Positions 47,574 to 60,800 of a DNA stretch of 64,000 nt are shown here, piece by piece (position 1 is the stretch's first letter; each line of letters opens with the position of its first letter). The notes under the pieces were generated by a model, which ran no database searches, was not told the DNA's origin, and worked only from the letters and a program-made list of their open reading frames with translations. Origin of the DNA: Oxyruncus cristatus (lineage: Eukaryota > Chordata > Aves > Passeriformes > Cotingidae); assembly GCA_013399855.1 (NCBI GenBank), contig VXAY01005987.1, positions 776,208 through 840,207 of the forward strand, read 5' to 3'. Both the position numbers and the translations under genes were made by a program.

Positions 47574-49299
47574 CACTCTACATATTACATTTATGTGGTT
47601 AATGGCTGTGGAAATTACAGGTAGCAAGTATAACATCTACAGCATTGTTTAAGATTCAACTGAAGTAAAAGCAGAGGAGGATTTTTAGATACCCAAAGAA
47701 GCAGTTTCCCATGGCCCTGTGAAAATACTGGAAAGAAGAAATATTCTGCACTATTCCTATGCCATAGCTATTCCTTAGAGGCCCTTAAAAATTTAAAACC
47801 ATCATCCAACCCACCCAATCTTTTCTAGTAGCAAAATATCTTAATTTCTAAATCAATGATGAGGAAAATTGGAGAGAGAGACCACTACTGATGCAGTCTT
47901 ATACAGGAGGTGTAGGAGCTTCCACACATCTCTAACATTCACTACTCTATTCCCTCCCACACTACTAAAAAAAGAAGGATGAAATTCGCCAAAATGCTCA
48001 GTATTGACCTATCTGTGTTTACAACAAAACCTGTGGATCCTCCAGTGGATTGACTGGAGCAGCCAACCTCACAGGGAGCATTTTCAAAGGCTCCCTTAAA
48101 ATTTCTGACTAGTAGCATCATTATTAATAAAACTGAATGGATTTGCCATTACTGTGACCTGCAAACATCTAGACTGATGGAACTGACTGTCATCTCATAT
48201 GATAATAGTTAAGACCTCAATAATTTCCCCAGTGTTTATTCACATGAAGAAAAATCATCCCTGTGACCTTTGCTTCCTAAAATTAAGCAGAATAATTGGA
48301 GGAATTATTCCATAATTGAAACCCACAGCATGACTATTGGCAGCTCAACTCCAGAGATTTTTACTTTTAATCCACACCTTGTAAAACCTGTAATGAACAT
48401 TACAATTAAATACACCAGGCAATAATAATATTAATAATAGGGTGCTGCTTAAAAAGGACAGTAATGTTATTCAGTCCTGTCAGCGCCATAAACAGAATGC
48501 ACAAGAGAATAATCTGATAATAATGAATTCATGACTAGCATTCATGTTTTTGAACTTCCTTTCAATGAACATTTTGTGTAAAAAAAAAAAAGAGACTGAG
48601 TTACTAATTCTTACTTGACTATCAGCAGGCAAGAAGGGCAAGTGGGACGTGTGGAGCATATATAGTGCAACTAACACTACTGTATTAGAAATTAATCTGA
48701 CATGCTTCTGAGTAAAAAAACAAACAAAAAACAGATGCTCACAGAACATTTTCCTGTTTTCTTTCCCTTGTGTATTGTAGACAAGAAAATAGGAGACTGC
48801 AAGTAAATATATCAGTCTTCTATAGTCTCCTACCACTACCTTCTCTGTTGTAGTTTTTCAAACATCAGCTTATCTCCCACTACACAAATAGCTTTCTAAT
48901 ATGTACTATCAAACATTTTTTATTTTTTTCCTACTTAGCCAAGCTTCAATTATGAAAGAAGAAAATCAGAAAATCCATTCTAGGGCAATATTAAGAAAAT
49001 GTAGCTTCCTGATCTGAATTTTGAGCGTGTTTCTAGATAAATAAATGATGCAGCAATAAATATTATTTGAATCAACTTTTTGCTGTGAATCAACTTTTCG
49101 CAATAATGCATAGTACCTGTAGGTAATTATGCCACTACTATTTGCAATGTTTGGAGTCACTTAAACACTCAGACTCAGGTCTCAAAGATAGGGCATCTTT
49201 GCCCAATGAGTCATGACCTTTCAGATGACCTGGACTACATCTTTTCTCAGCACCTCAAAGAAAACAAAAAGAACTTTGAGTCTCCCATGCTGCGTTTTA

Positions 49300-49735
49300 T
49301 TAGAATAGAAGGTAGTGCCTTTTAAAACAGAGGGAACTCCTCTCTGGTGGGTAGGACAGAATAACAGCAAGAGACTTGAAAATCTACCTCCTCTCTGCTC
49401 AGCCTGCCTTTTCCAAAAGGACCCTTTTGTTCATGCTTACACTCACTCTGAGGCTTCTTGTCCTCACCCAACCCTCCCCACCCAGGCTCTCTTGAGACCC
49501 AAAGGCACCATGTAGAAAGTGACCCCAGCTGTCTCCCACGTGTTTTCTCCTTGCTGTTCCCAGGAATTACCATCCTCCTGCACATTTACTTCTCTCTCCT
49601 GGGAACAAACCATCATCCTCCTTCCAGAGCCTTCATTGAAGCTGGCACACAGCAGGCAGGACAAGAAAAACGGGCAGCTGCCTTCTTCCCTCAGCCCCAT
49701 CACAAGTTAGAGAGCAAACCTTTGTGTACTACCTA
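49300..49735. other. C-rich island of unknown origin
   Basis: Plus strand rich in C and T, with frames of 63-92 codons in several phases on both strands, none with a domain. It contains a compact minus-strand G-quadruplex motif. CpG is not conspicuous, so it does not look like a promoter island; it could be an old element or a decayed exon. Confidence 0.4.
49467..49483 (-). other. Compact G-quadruplex motif on the minus strand
   Basis: Plus-strand C-runs of 3, 3, 4 and 3 separated by 2, 1 and 1 bases. These very short loops predict a stable minus-strand quadruplex. Confidence 0.8.
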
Positions 49736-52700
49736 AACACGAGCACACACAGATCAACCCTAGGAATATCCATACCCCAGTACACAAAATAAGCAATGAA
49801 GTCCAGCGCTGACTCAGTTCTGTACATGAGGTCTGTCTGTTATTCCTATTCTTTTCCAGGTCCTAGCTAAAGAAACCAAACAAGTAATTAATGAAACACA
49901 ACATTTCAAGATATATTTAATATGCCCATTTCAATATTTGCCTTTGTTGGATTCTCTTCTCTTTTTCTTCAAAGAGTTTCTTGGTTTACCTCTGTGTAGC
50001 AAGGCACATCTGCTTTATCTACTTGGCAAATTCACAGGGTGGACCTTCATACTGATTTATCCCTTGTAAAAAGAAGAGTGATATATTATAGGCTTAAAGC
50101 ACTTTACAAAAAGCCACAAGAATCTCAAAAGTCTGATCTTGCCCAGGATCTTCAAAGCTCTCTGCCTAAAATTTAATTTTGCAGGAAATAAGGACATGGA
50201 TAGTAGCCAGTTTATATATACAGTTATGTACTAAAATCTGTATTCAATTTCCAGATCTGATACGTTTCCTCCATGATTTTCCACAAGCCTCCATTTTTAT
50301 GGAGGTCTGTAGACTTAAGGTATTGATATCCCCCTGCATCCTGTAGAGATTCTAGATAAGCTTTCTGAAGAGCTATGCTACAGCACAGACAGGAACAAAA
50401 TAAAGGAAAAAAATCTGTGAAAAAAAGCTCCAAACCCAGGGTTACCATAAACATAGAATAGGTTTCTCGATGTCACTGATATGATACTAAAGCTGTAGAA
50501 GAAGTCTGCAAGAAAAAAACGAAAACAACAAAACCCAGTATCCAAATCACAGTATCTGAAGTTGTCAGAAAACACTTGACAATATCCTCATTTCAAGACC
50601 ACAAGCTTCCACTCTTCATACACGATATTGAACATGGTCCAATCTGGACAGGAGCAAACTCCTAAAAAAAATCTATCATGTGGCATAAACTTTACATTTG
50701 AAGATTTATCATGAATTGATTTTAAAAGACTGTCTCCAGGATCAAATTTTAACAGCAGCACATACACAAGTTAGTAAGTTCAAAGTCACTTTCAAGTGCA
50801 TAATCTCCTTAAAGTGCATCTGTAAATCAAAATTAGAGATACACCGATATAATCACACTCCAGATCTCTACGGAGCACAATACATTCCCATTTGTTAATA
50901 AAACAGAAAAATACTTGCATGTGCATGACAGCCAAGCATTGTATTTGCTCCGTTTTCTTTAAGAAGGTGAAGGATATTACCATTTCCTCCCTGTTTTTAG
51001 AGAACAGTACCCTTAGCAGCAACTAGAAGCAGAAAGCCTAACAATACATAGTGTCAGAGTCCTGCACTTAACTGGTGCTAAATATTCACTGTTTTTCTGA
51101 TGCCTTGAAATCTAAGTTAATTCTTATGAAAATTACTGTCACCACCTGCATAGGATAAAACTAATCTTATTCAACAATTATTTTTAAATTCTAAAATATG
51201 AAACTAAATTCAAAGATAAATAAATAGAAAAGTGTGAAACTACTAAATTGGGGTTTAAATTCATAACAGCAGTAAAAAGCCTCACAGTAAAAGTCCAGTA
51301 CATGCACTTCATATTTTTCTTCAAGCTTAATTCTAAGTAACTACATTATATTTAACTATTTTTTCCTTCAACAACTGAACTATTAATCTTGCCAATGATT
51401 TTGGCACTGTTATTACTATCAGTTCATTTGAAGTCAGACTTGCACCTGGCTTCTGATTGCTGGCACACATTTGCAAGTTTAAATCAATTAAACCTATTAG
51501 CATGTCCTCTGTGATGCACTTTAATTTTTATAGTAATGTATTATTAATGTAATCATCTCAGCAAGCCCTATACCATATAAACATAAAAAATTGGAAGCAT
51601 TCAGGTTACAGGAATTTAAGTAGCTCAGAGGTTACTGTACTCTATATTACTTTAATATTAAAACAGAAATCATTTGGAGAATATTCACTGCAACATATAA
51701 TTGACTCACATGTAGGAGGAACATGAATAAAGCCTACAGAAAATTAGCAAAGAAAGCAACTGCAAGGGTCAATCTATGTAAATAAATTATTCTTTGTGAA
51801 TAGATCATCACATTTTATTGTTATGGGATTTTTGTGAGAAACAAAAGTAGCCCTTCTCCAAACCCAAGCATAAACCGTGTATATATGAGATGCTCAAGTT
51901 GCAATATGTTATCTGTATTTGACAACTGATAATTATTTTTTCCAGAAAAAGATAAGATTGATTGCTGCTGAATGGACTCATTCCCTAAGCAAAAACAAGA
52001 CAGTAGCTTTAAATTTAAAAGAAATTTTTTTAAACAGCCAAGTACTGAGTGTCACTCAAACTGTAGTAATGGAATCCCAAAAACAGGATTTGAAAGTTTG
52101 CTCAGTACTAAGGATTTGGTCCAAGACTTTGTGTTTTGAAAAGTAAGTTCATTGCAATAATTTCTTGTCCGTAATTTGACACAACCTCCTATTTGTCCTT
52201 AGCCTACTAAAATACGCTTCAATTAAAATCAGCCAACTGAAATAAGGTTCATTCCTTTTTCTCCTGATTTGCTTATGGGGGCATCTTTCAACTACTACAG
52301 ACCCTCAGTTTTTCCCATCATACTGAAGAGATGGTTTTCTAACCATATCCCTTATATAACCTGTCTTCAACTAATGATCACCTGTAAGTAATCTCATTTT
52401 AAATAAAGGTCAACATTTTATATTCTCTAGGGTAAGCAGGGCTGCAGAAAATGAAACTAAAGCATGCGATATATTAATGCTCCAGGCCCCAATCAGTCTT
52501 AAGATGGGTTTTCCATTAGAATTAATTAACTTTAGAGTTTTATATGTCATTGCTGGTTAAATTTTGTGTTAATTGGCTTCAGTTCAACAAGTGAGACCTC
52601 TTTGGAAATGCCAGTTTATGAAATACAGTTGTTTATCATACCTCTGGAGCAATAAGAAGGGCACACCATCTGATACCTGTAGCACAGAAAGCAAATGCTA

Positions 52701-53544
52701 TTTCATGCTTCACAGCATCAACTAATCATAGCAGATGCTGGGACAGATCTCCTTATGGGCTACATGGCATCCCTGGACTTGGTATACTCTGGGAGAAGTT
52801 GCCTCAGCTCAACGCCTGTACTCAAGAGCTCTGTAATGGGACCCAAATGGGATTGTTGAGGAGCCAGGGCAGCATCTTGATGGTTCCCGTTCTACAAACC
52901 AGTTCACAATTCTTGCTTCTAAGAAAGGTTGAAGAGCTTCAGTTTAGTGCATTGGGGGTAATAGGAATAAATTTACCACTCCAGAGAGTCTGAGGACCCT
53001 CACCTTTCTTCAGAGGCACTAGAATATAAGCATGATCAACATCAGGCAATACGATGCTTACAGAGCACATGCTGTTTTCTGTCAGCTTAAAGGCAGGCTG
53101 AGGCACATAAGACCATGTCCTGTATGACCTCTAACTCGTGTTATTCATCACTGCCATGGAGCAGGAAAAACTGTGTTTTTAGAAAACCCACCATATAAAT
53201 GATCAGAATTCTTGAAAGTCAGGCTCACCACGCCTTACCCAGTAATACCAACCCTATGTTTTTTCCTAAATCCCAGGATCTGTGATGGGTCTTAGACAAT
53301 CTCATAGACATTCAGGAAACTACAAGTATGGAAGTGAAAGCTCCTGTGTCATCTTGCAGTCTATAAAGACTAGTTTCTTGATATGTGCTTATCATCAGAC
53401 ATATCACATACAATGACTGAAGAAAAGTTCACGGTATGCACTATTTTAGAGGAAAAATCCAATAGCATTTGTTCATGGAATAAAAATCACTGCAAGTATA
53501 AGGCAAACCAATGAGCCCTGCCAGCTTCAAGCAGCCTTCAGCTT

Positions 53545-53578
53545 TGTGAGACCTTTGAATCTGTGGGACCTTTGAATC
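53545..53578. repeat. 17-bp tandem duplication
   Basis: tgtgagacctttgaatc is followed directly by tgtgggacctttgaatc, with one difference. A similar 14-bp duplication (aaatttcagaataa) occurs at 53701-53728. Confidence 0.9.
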
Positions 53579-54480
53579 AACGTATCAGTACCTACTGTAA
53601 GCATCTGTTAATATGTCTAAAACCCCTTGAAGATATTTGTGCTTCTGATCTGCTTACTATTTGGGGGCGATTAATTGCCCCCAACAGGTACTAATGCCTA
53701 AAATTTCAGAATAAAAATTTCAGAATAAAAATCAGAGATTTTGGTTGAACAGCCTAGCTTTGAGTCTCACGTGATTCTAAGATCCTTGCAAAAGATAATG
53801 CTAAATGAACAGAGATTTAGACCAAATAGACAGACTAAAATATGATCATATGAAAAAGAAAAAAAACATTCATTGAATTGCAAGGACAATAAATCAGTCA
53901 TTGAGAAGACATGGTAGCTAAACTCAAAGTCACAATTGTGCAAAATAGATTATATGCATGTGGAAAATCTGAAAACCTGGCTCATTCCAAGTGGCTCACA
54001 TGGCTAGAAAAAACACCTGAAACTAATCATGGATCCAGTACTGTCTCAGTAGAAAACAACAGGGGTTTTTTTCATTATTTTGTGTAATATCTATCTGACC
54101 TGACTTTCCTTTCTAACTGTTTTTTGTTGATTTGGTTTATTCAAGAACATATTACCAGAGAAGGCCAGAAAGCTTAGATGCTATTTCAAAATAGGAGGTG
54201 TAAAAAAAGACCCTAATATTATACCCCCTCAACCCTCCAATCCTCAATACATATATGATTTATGGTTTGAATCAGAATGTGCACAGGAATATTATTAACC
54301 ACTCTCAGTGCAACTTCATGTGCACACACAAAGCACCTGCTACTAGAAAGATAGAACGGATTGGTGCCTGAGGGTTCATAATCAGCACTGAGAGAATTGA
54401 ATTTTTTTCATCTCTTAGATGCATGTGGAAGCATATTTGAACATTGTAACCGTAGGGAAGAAATGCAAAATTAAAAAGTT

Positions 54481-54800
54481 CGTATAGAGAGAACAGGGAA
54501 TATTGGATCTAGGGAGAAGAGGTGAACACCTTGACAAGGAGAAGGCTGGAAGGAGGAGGAATAACAAGAACATTTTATAAGCTATGAGAAAACAAAGAAA
54601 GAAGCAATTAAGAAGGGGTCGAAGGGAAAAAAAGAATTAAAAATCACTGGAGACTGTGAAAGGAGAATGCAACACAGAAACGATGAAGAGGAAATGGAGA
54701 GAAAAAAAAAAGATAAATAATGTCAGAACACCAAGCACTGAAAGACAAAAGAAAGGACAAGGTGAGAAAAAATATAGAGTGAGATAAGTGGAAACTGCAT
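54481..54800. other. Purine-rich strand region
   Basis: The plus strand is dominated by A and G for about 300 bases (many gaa, gga and aag runs), unlike the flanks. The complementary 79-codon frame at 54644-54883 is therefore hydrophobic by composition and is not taken as a gene. Confidence 0.6.
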
Positions 54801-57800
54801 AAAAATTCACAACTGGCCCATGCCAACCACAGGGAGAGGTTAGGATTCACAGCACAGAGTTGCAAGAGTACATATTCATTCACATGTATGAGATGTCCCT
54901 GCCAAACTGGAGCACTGTGAACGTGGTTCTACAAAGGGTTACCAGACCCTTAAAATTTTCATTTCTAGCACTTGCAGTACTGATTAGAATAAAACTTTTC
55001 AAAGCAACTATACTCCTGCAGCATTCTTGAAAAGTCTATTCATCTAGCTGTCAGTCTTACTATAGGTACTTATCTATGATGCCAGACAGTGCTGGGAGGG
55101 TTTCAAAGATATGTTAGAAGGGCTAGGATGCTGGTGATATTTTGGCTTCCTTTATCCAAAATAGGAATTTTTTTTTTTCATTCTTTTGTGTAATATCTTC
55201 CACTAAGCAAAGTCCTTATTTCCAGGGCTGGGCTGTCTTTTACTCTGTTTTACTTAAGCACGAACAATACCAGAGTCTCCAGTAAAATTCCACTGCCTTG
55301 TAACATTAGAATGTATAACGTAAACATAAGTGTGTATGTATATATACATATATATACACATCAAAGTTAATACACTTTTCTATAAAAACCTACCGATACG
55401 ATAGGAAAGGGAATTTTCATAACAAAATAAAAATAAACATTATTTATCTATTCCATATTTTTTACAAAATAAACATGATAAATCTTATAACTGGCCCTAA
55501 AGGGCAAATATTTAAGAGTTCAAAGAAGGAAAAATCCTCCTTTTCCACACCACTGTTCCCTGGCTATTCTCTGATCCAGTCAGCCATTTTCCAATCAGTG
55601 AATCAGTCAGAAGGTATTTCCCAGGTGAACTGTTACTGTCTGTGTATTCTGGGCACAACACATATTTTCTATTTTTATTATTTCTTTAGATTTATAGAAG
55701 ATGTCAGCCATTCCAGAGGGACCTTTTCTATGGTGTAAAATCCTTTGCAACAGATTCACAATCTTATCAATATCATTGCAATGAACAGAGAATCGCTCAG
55801 TGGTTACTAAACACTTAGTCCTATAATGGTCTACAGACTAACTAAAACACCAGAGGAACATAAATGTTCCCATATCCTTTCCAACGATTTCACAAAAATA
55901 CCTCAATAGCTGCCTGCTCTTGTTCCCCATCACAAAAAGTACGGTCATCTTTGCCAACTCTATCAGAAAGAAGCTAGATACTCTCCCTCTTAACCAAATC
56001 AAGACCAGTTTAAAGCTTTCAAATTGTAAAAAACAAGGATCTTACTCAAACCTTCAGGTTGTCAGCACAGCTCCCAAGCTGCTGCTTTTGGCAGACCTTG
56101 CTCAGGGCCACTGGCTAACTGCTGCCCTTATCTAACACATCAGATAAACGTGACTGCAAGGTGGCAGACACACAGGCAGGACCAGAGTAAGGTCAACTTG
56201 CTGAACAGACAGCAGCATTAAATGTACCAGTTTAGGCAGATGAAAGATGCACAGTCCTTGTTATGGTGGTTAACCAAAAAAACTGCTAACCCTAATAGTA
56301 AAATAAAAATGAGGATTCTAGTAGCAGTTTTGTTGCAGGTTTCCCTAATATACATCAAGGTTGTCTAAATCTCATACCATTTCAGAAGACTGACCTATCC
56401 TCTTTGTAAATTGATAATACTACATTGCACCTGCACATTTGCATAGCTCCATCAGTTTTATGGCCGTGCTCTCATAGGTATGTGCTATCCACTGATTTGT
56501 GGATAGCTAAATTCTTTCCTTACTGCACTGACATTTAGGGATGTGAATTCATATTTTATTACTGCTTTAAGCCATCTAAGTACCCCCCTTTTTATCCACA
56601 CATGTTGAGAAAGTGCTGTACATATGACTTTTTTAGTTTTAAGTCGCTTGCATATTCACTTACAGCAGCTTTGATGTTCAGCTATTTTGTCTTTTGTGTG
56701 TTTCACCTCATTAACATAGAATGTAGACCCCCTAGTGAATAATTAGCTAGGGTAGGATCCTTGACTCCCGTAGATGAATTCTTAATTTGACATTTAGATT
56801 AATATCAGATTATGGCAGCTTCATTCAAAAGTCACACAAAAAAACCCAGTGGGAACCAACACAAGAATAAATACACTAGTAAAAAAATACCTGTCTGCTA
56901 GATATGCTATATGAAAGTGCTAACATGTTTATGGAATTAATTCTATTGCACTGTTCAAGGAGAAACAGACCAAGACTGTGGCCAAAAATAAATCAAGAGG
57001 AGGGAAATCAGTCACGAGGCAGTAAACAACTGTTATTCAAATATTTTTAAATGTGGATAGCAGTAGGTGATCCACTTAGCATGAAGCACAGCTCTGAAGA
57101 AGATATCCCAGGCTGACTTTAGAAGCATTAAGGTGATTATGTCACCGGAATGAAGATTCATTTAGCAAATTCACTTAGGTACAGACAATGAACCGCTTCC
57201 TACCTTACCAGCAGAGCTATAAGGCTTGTTAGCTTTCTCAAACTATTGCAATCTCCTTATCATGCCAAAAAAGGCAAACTGTGTTTATCAGATATCTGTG
57301 TCCAGTAATAACTCAAAGGAGTCATGGACATTTTAGATCTTCTGTAGCATCCATGACTTCAATATGGCTTTTTCTGATTTCTGTTGAGGAACCCCAAGTA
57401 CAGATAAAAAGGTAAAGCTGAAACTGGCTGCATGGCAGTTTGTTTAACTGGTACTTCTCTATAGAATTACATTTCTACAGGTGAAGTCTACAAATTAGAG
57501 TATATAAATTCTGGATTATTACCTGAAAGAATAATTTCAACAGTTAATAAAAACTATCATCTTCATGAAGAATGAGCTGCATACTAGATTAAGACTATCT
57601 GACTTTTTAGCTACCAAAAAATGGAGTTATAAAGGTGTGAAGAACACTGGCTCAGCCTGAGAGATTAAGTTGACTATTTTTTTGGCATGACTGTTCCCAA
57701 ACTTTGAATTGATGGGATAGGAAATCCAACTTTTATGTCTGGACCCAAACCACAACTGACTACATGACACACATGACTGATCTTATCTAAGCTCAAACAA

Positions 57801-60800
57801 TTCTGACAGTTCAATTTGTACAGCTGCTTTACAATAGATAAGGTATCACCTTATCACCAGTCCTCTCACTTTATTAGGTATTTTATCTAGTGTAAAAACC
57901 ATCAAGCTAGAATAAACCTCAGTCATATTTTCTGAGTAATACAACAGGAATGCAACTGCTTGAACACAGTTGCCACTGAAAGGTTTGAGATACAAGGAGG
58001 CAGGCATAATAACTTGTCTTGCAAACTTCCTCATTTGCTTCCCATCGTCAAATCATCCCTTTCCACACAGCTGTTTATTAGGTCCTGCTGTCAGGGCTTA
58101 GCATACAAACAGTTGTTTACTGTAGTGGGTTCACCGTTGACTGGGGAAAGCTCGAAAATGCAACAAGTCTGACAAAACAAAGGTTCTCTGGTTATAAAAC
58201 ATTAAGAACTTTCCTCTTGCACACAGGAACTGTATTTTTGTACAAAAGCTAACCATAAACTGCTCCATCAAATGTCACTGAGTCTTACATTTATTTAGTT
58301 CAATCACCTGCCTTGGTGATCCAAGTGCCCAAAGGCACAGTGTGCCATAGGGCCACTCTCTACCTTAGCTAAAAGGCTTTTCTCAGCTACCCAGAAGTGT
58401 TAGCCACGAGCTTCATAGCTCCTCACAGATTTTTAAAATACTCCTGAAATGCTAATAAACGTTGGTGCTATCTGGAAGTCAGGTAAAGCTAACAACAGGA
58501 GGGGGAGCTCTCACTGCACCACATAGTAGGAAATACTGGTCAGGAATAGTGCTTCTGCCTACCAGGAGAGCTCAGGCAACATCTTTTCTGCCTCCCAATG
58601 CCATGCTTTGGCAGCCTGGTGCTGGTGGGAAGCTTGTGTTACTCTTCCAGCTCGCTCTTTTTCTTTATAGAATTTTCCATTTTCTATAACCAAGATTTTT
58701 AATTTATGTGTTTTAATGCAATCTTTTAACTTATTTCCTCTACCAGGAGTAAGAAAATAATCATATTCTGCTATGTGAAAGTCTGCTCTTCTCCTTCTAC
58801 CCTGTGCTTTTGTCTGACTGATGAGCTAGGAGACCTGCACACATTTTTCATCTAAAATCCCCCACAATTTTGGTTCCCTCAGTAACTCAGCCATGCTGCA
58901 CACATGTATTAACACATCAGAGCTTAGCAGTAGGTACTGAGAAGCACACAGCACTGCTCCAGTATAAGTGGGGGAGAATCACAGTTGCTTTGGTAACCAT
59001 CACTTTGAATTTCCTGACTTCTTTTTTATTTCTTGTCTTTAAATTGCCAGCCATAATTCTACATTACGTCAGGTGTCTGCATCGATAGTCATAAGACTTA
59101 AGTAAAATACAGTTTACCCAATATTAAAGCCTGACAACTGAAATGTTCTTGTTTTAAGCATATTCCCATGTATATTAAATATTCTCATCCAAGGCTTTTG
59201 CCAGGATGAAACAAAACTGAATGTAAAGATGGCTTCTGCTTCTGGTTTGACTAGGCAAGTGGACATACAAATAAAACCCAGCCACAACTCCAGAGCTGCT
59301 TTGACACTCTCTTAACATTTCCCCTCTCACATGAGATAGAGACGTGGAACAGGGAGCACGCAGGGTGCTGCCTCCAAGGAGCTCTTCGTGTCAGACCAAA
59401 TACCAGTGCTTATCACACATGCAATAACCAGATTGACTACTGATCCTAACAATGTACACTAGAAGGTTTGCTGACACATTTACTGCTAAATAAAAGCAAT
59501 ATCTCCCACCTTTAAAGAAATGGAGGCTATTTTTATCCTACAGATTATTCATATGTTCAATTTTAATAATTATCTTTTTGACAGGCTTATAAAAAATTTT
59601 GAAAATTTATGTTGCATATAAATTATGTTGCATATTAATCAAAGATCCATTTTTACCAACATTTCCTTTACCTGTGGAACTTCAATATTCCACTGCTGAA
59701 AAAAATTATTTCAATGTTCAGAGGAAAAAAAAAAACTACCACAAAGAATGAAAATAGCAAACCTAACACAAAGGCTTTTATTGACTCAGCATGGAAATAC
59801 TATTTATAGCAGATCTGGACTAAGGACAGTGTTGAAAAAATTTAATGTTTACAGAAATGTATGCCTCCAACAGAGATATTTCATAGGAAGGGATAAAATT
59901 ACACAGGGATTCTAGAATACAGTACTTCATTTGATTTAAACATGAAACTTCATTTTCTCTTAAAGAAATATTAACAGCCAAGAACTAGTCCTGTTAAGGG
60001 GGTGGGTGAAGAGCAGAAAGGCAGGGGGACAAGACAGAACTGGGTGACAGGAGCCCTCCAGGATGCTGCTGGCAATGTCCAGTATGCTGCTGGCACTGTA
60101 ACTTGAAATACAGGGGCATGCCAGACTTCTCCAGATGTGCCTCCCTGCTTAGCCAGCAGCTCCAGGGCACAAACAAGCCACAAGGAAATGAAGCTCCAGG
60201 TCTTCTACTGTAGTTCTAAAGGTTCTGCTAACCTTTAAAAATCAGGTGCAGCTACTGTGGATTTGCAGAAGGTAAAACTTGAGCTTGTGAACAGAATGTA
60301 AAAAAACTGATACCTTGTGATCTGATTTATGATACACAGGTATTGATCCTTTCCCCCCAACTGTATGCACCAAATATCACATAGAGCACATTTGAATAGA
60401 ATGTACACCAACTCTGTCAGTCAAATCACCTACAAAATTACAGAAACCAAAAGAAATCACCTTAAACCTTAACTCAGTGCCATTCATTTGCATCCTTATG
60501 AAAAGACTAAGTGAAAATCAATGTTCCATACTGGGGCCAGTTCCTGGCAGAGCAGCAAGCAGACTGAGGAGAGGAAACTTGTGCCCTTCACAGTGCATCC
60601 ACAGGATCAGCCTCAGGGATGAAAAGATAAGACCTGGAAGCAGATCCAAATCACCTACTAGCATTTGACCAAGTGTATCAAATCTGCTTATAAAACTCTA
60701 AGGATTACACTGTCTCTGAAATAGTGCAACTCCTGAGCAAACTTAGAATCCAAGTCCTACCCCTAAAGAAGGAATTTATTTTTAAACCCTCCCCATTCTA

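Larger units (their letters stand above)
47574..54480. other. Unique sequence, no gene recognised, one candidate exon
   Basis: Mostly AT-rich. A GC-richer island lies at 49300-49735. A 197-nt exon-like segment with both splice sites is at 51946-52142 (plus). Short slippage duplications occur near 49069, 53545 and 53701. Confidence 0.55.
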
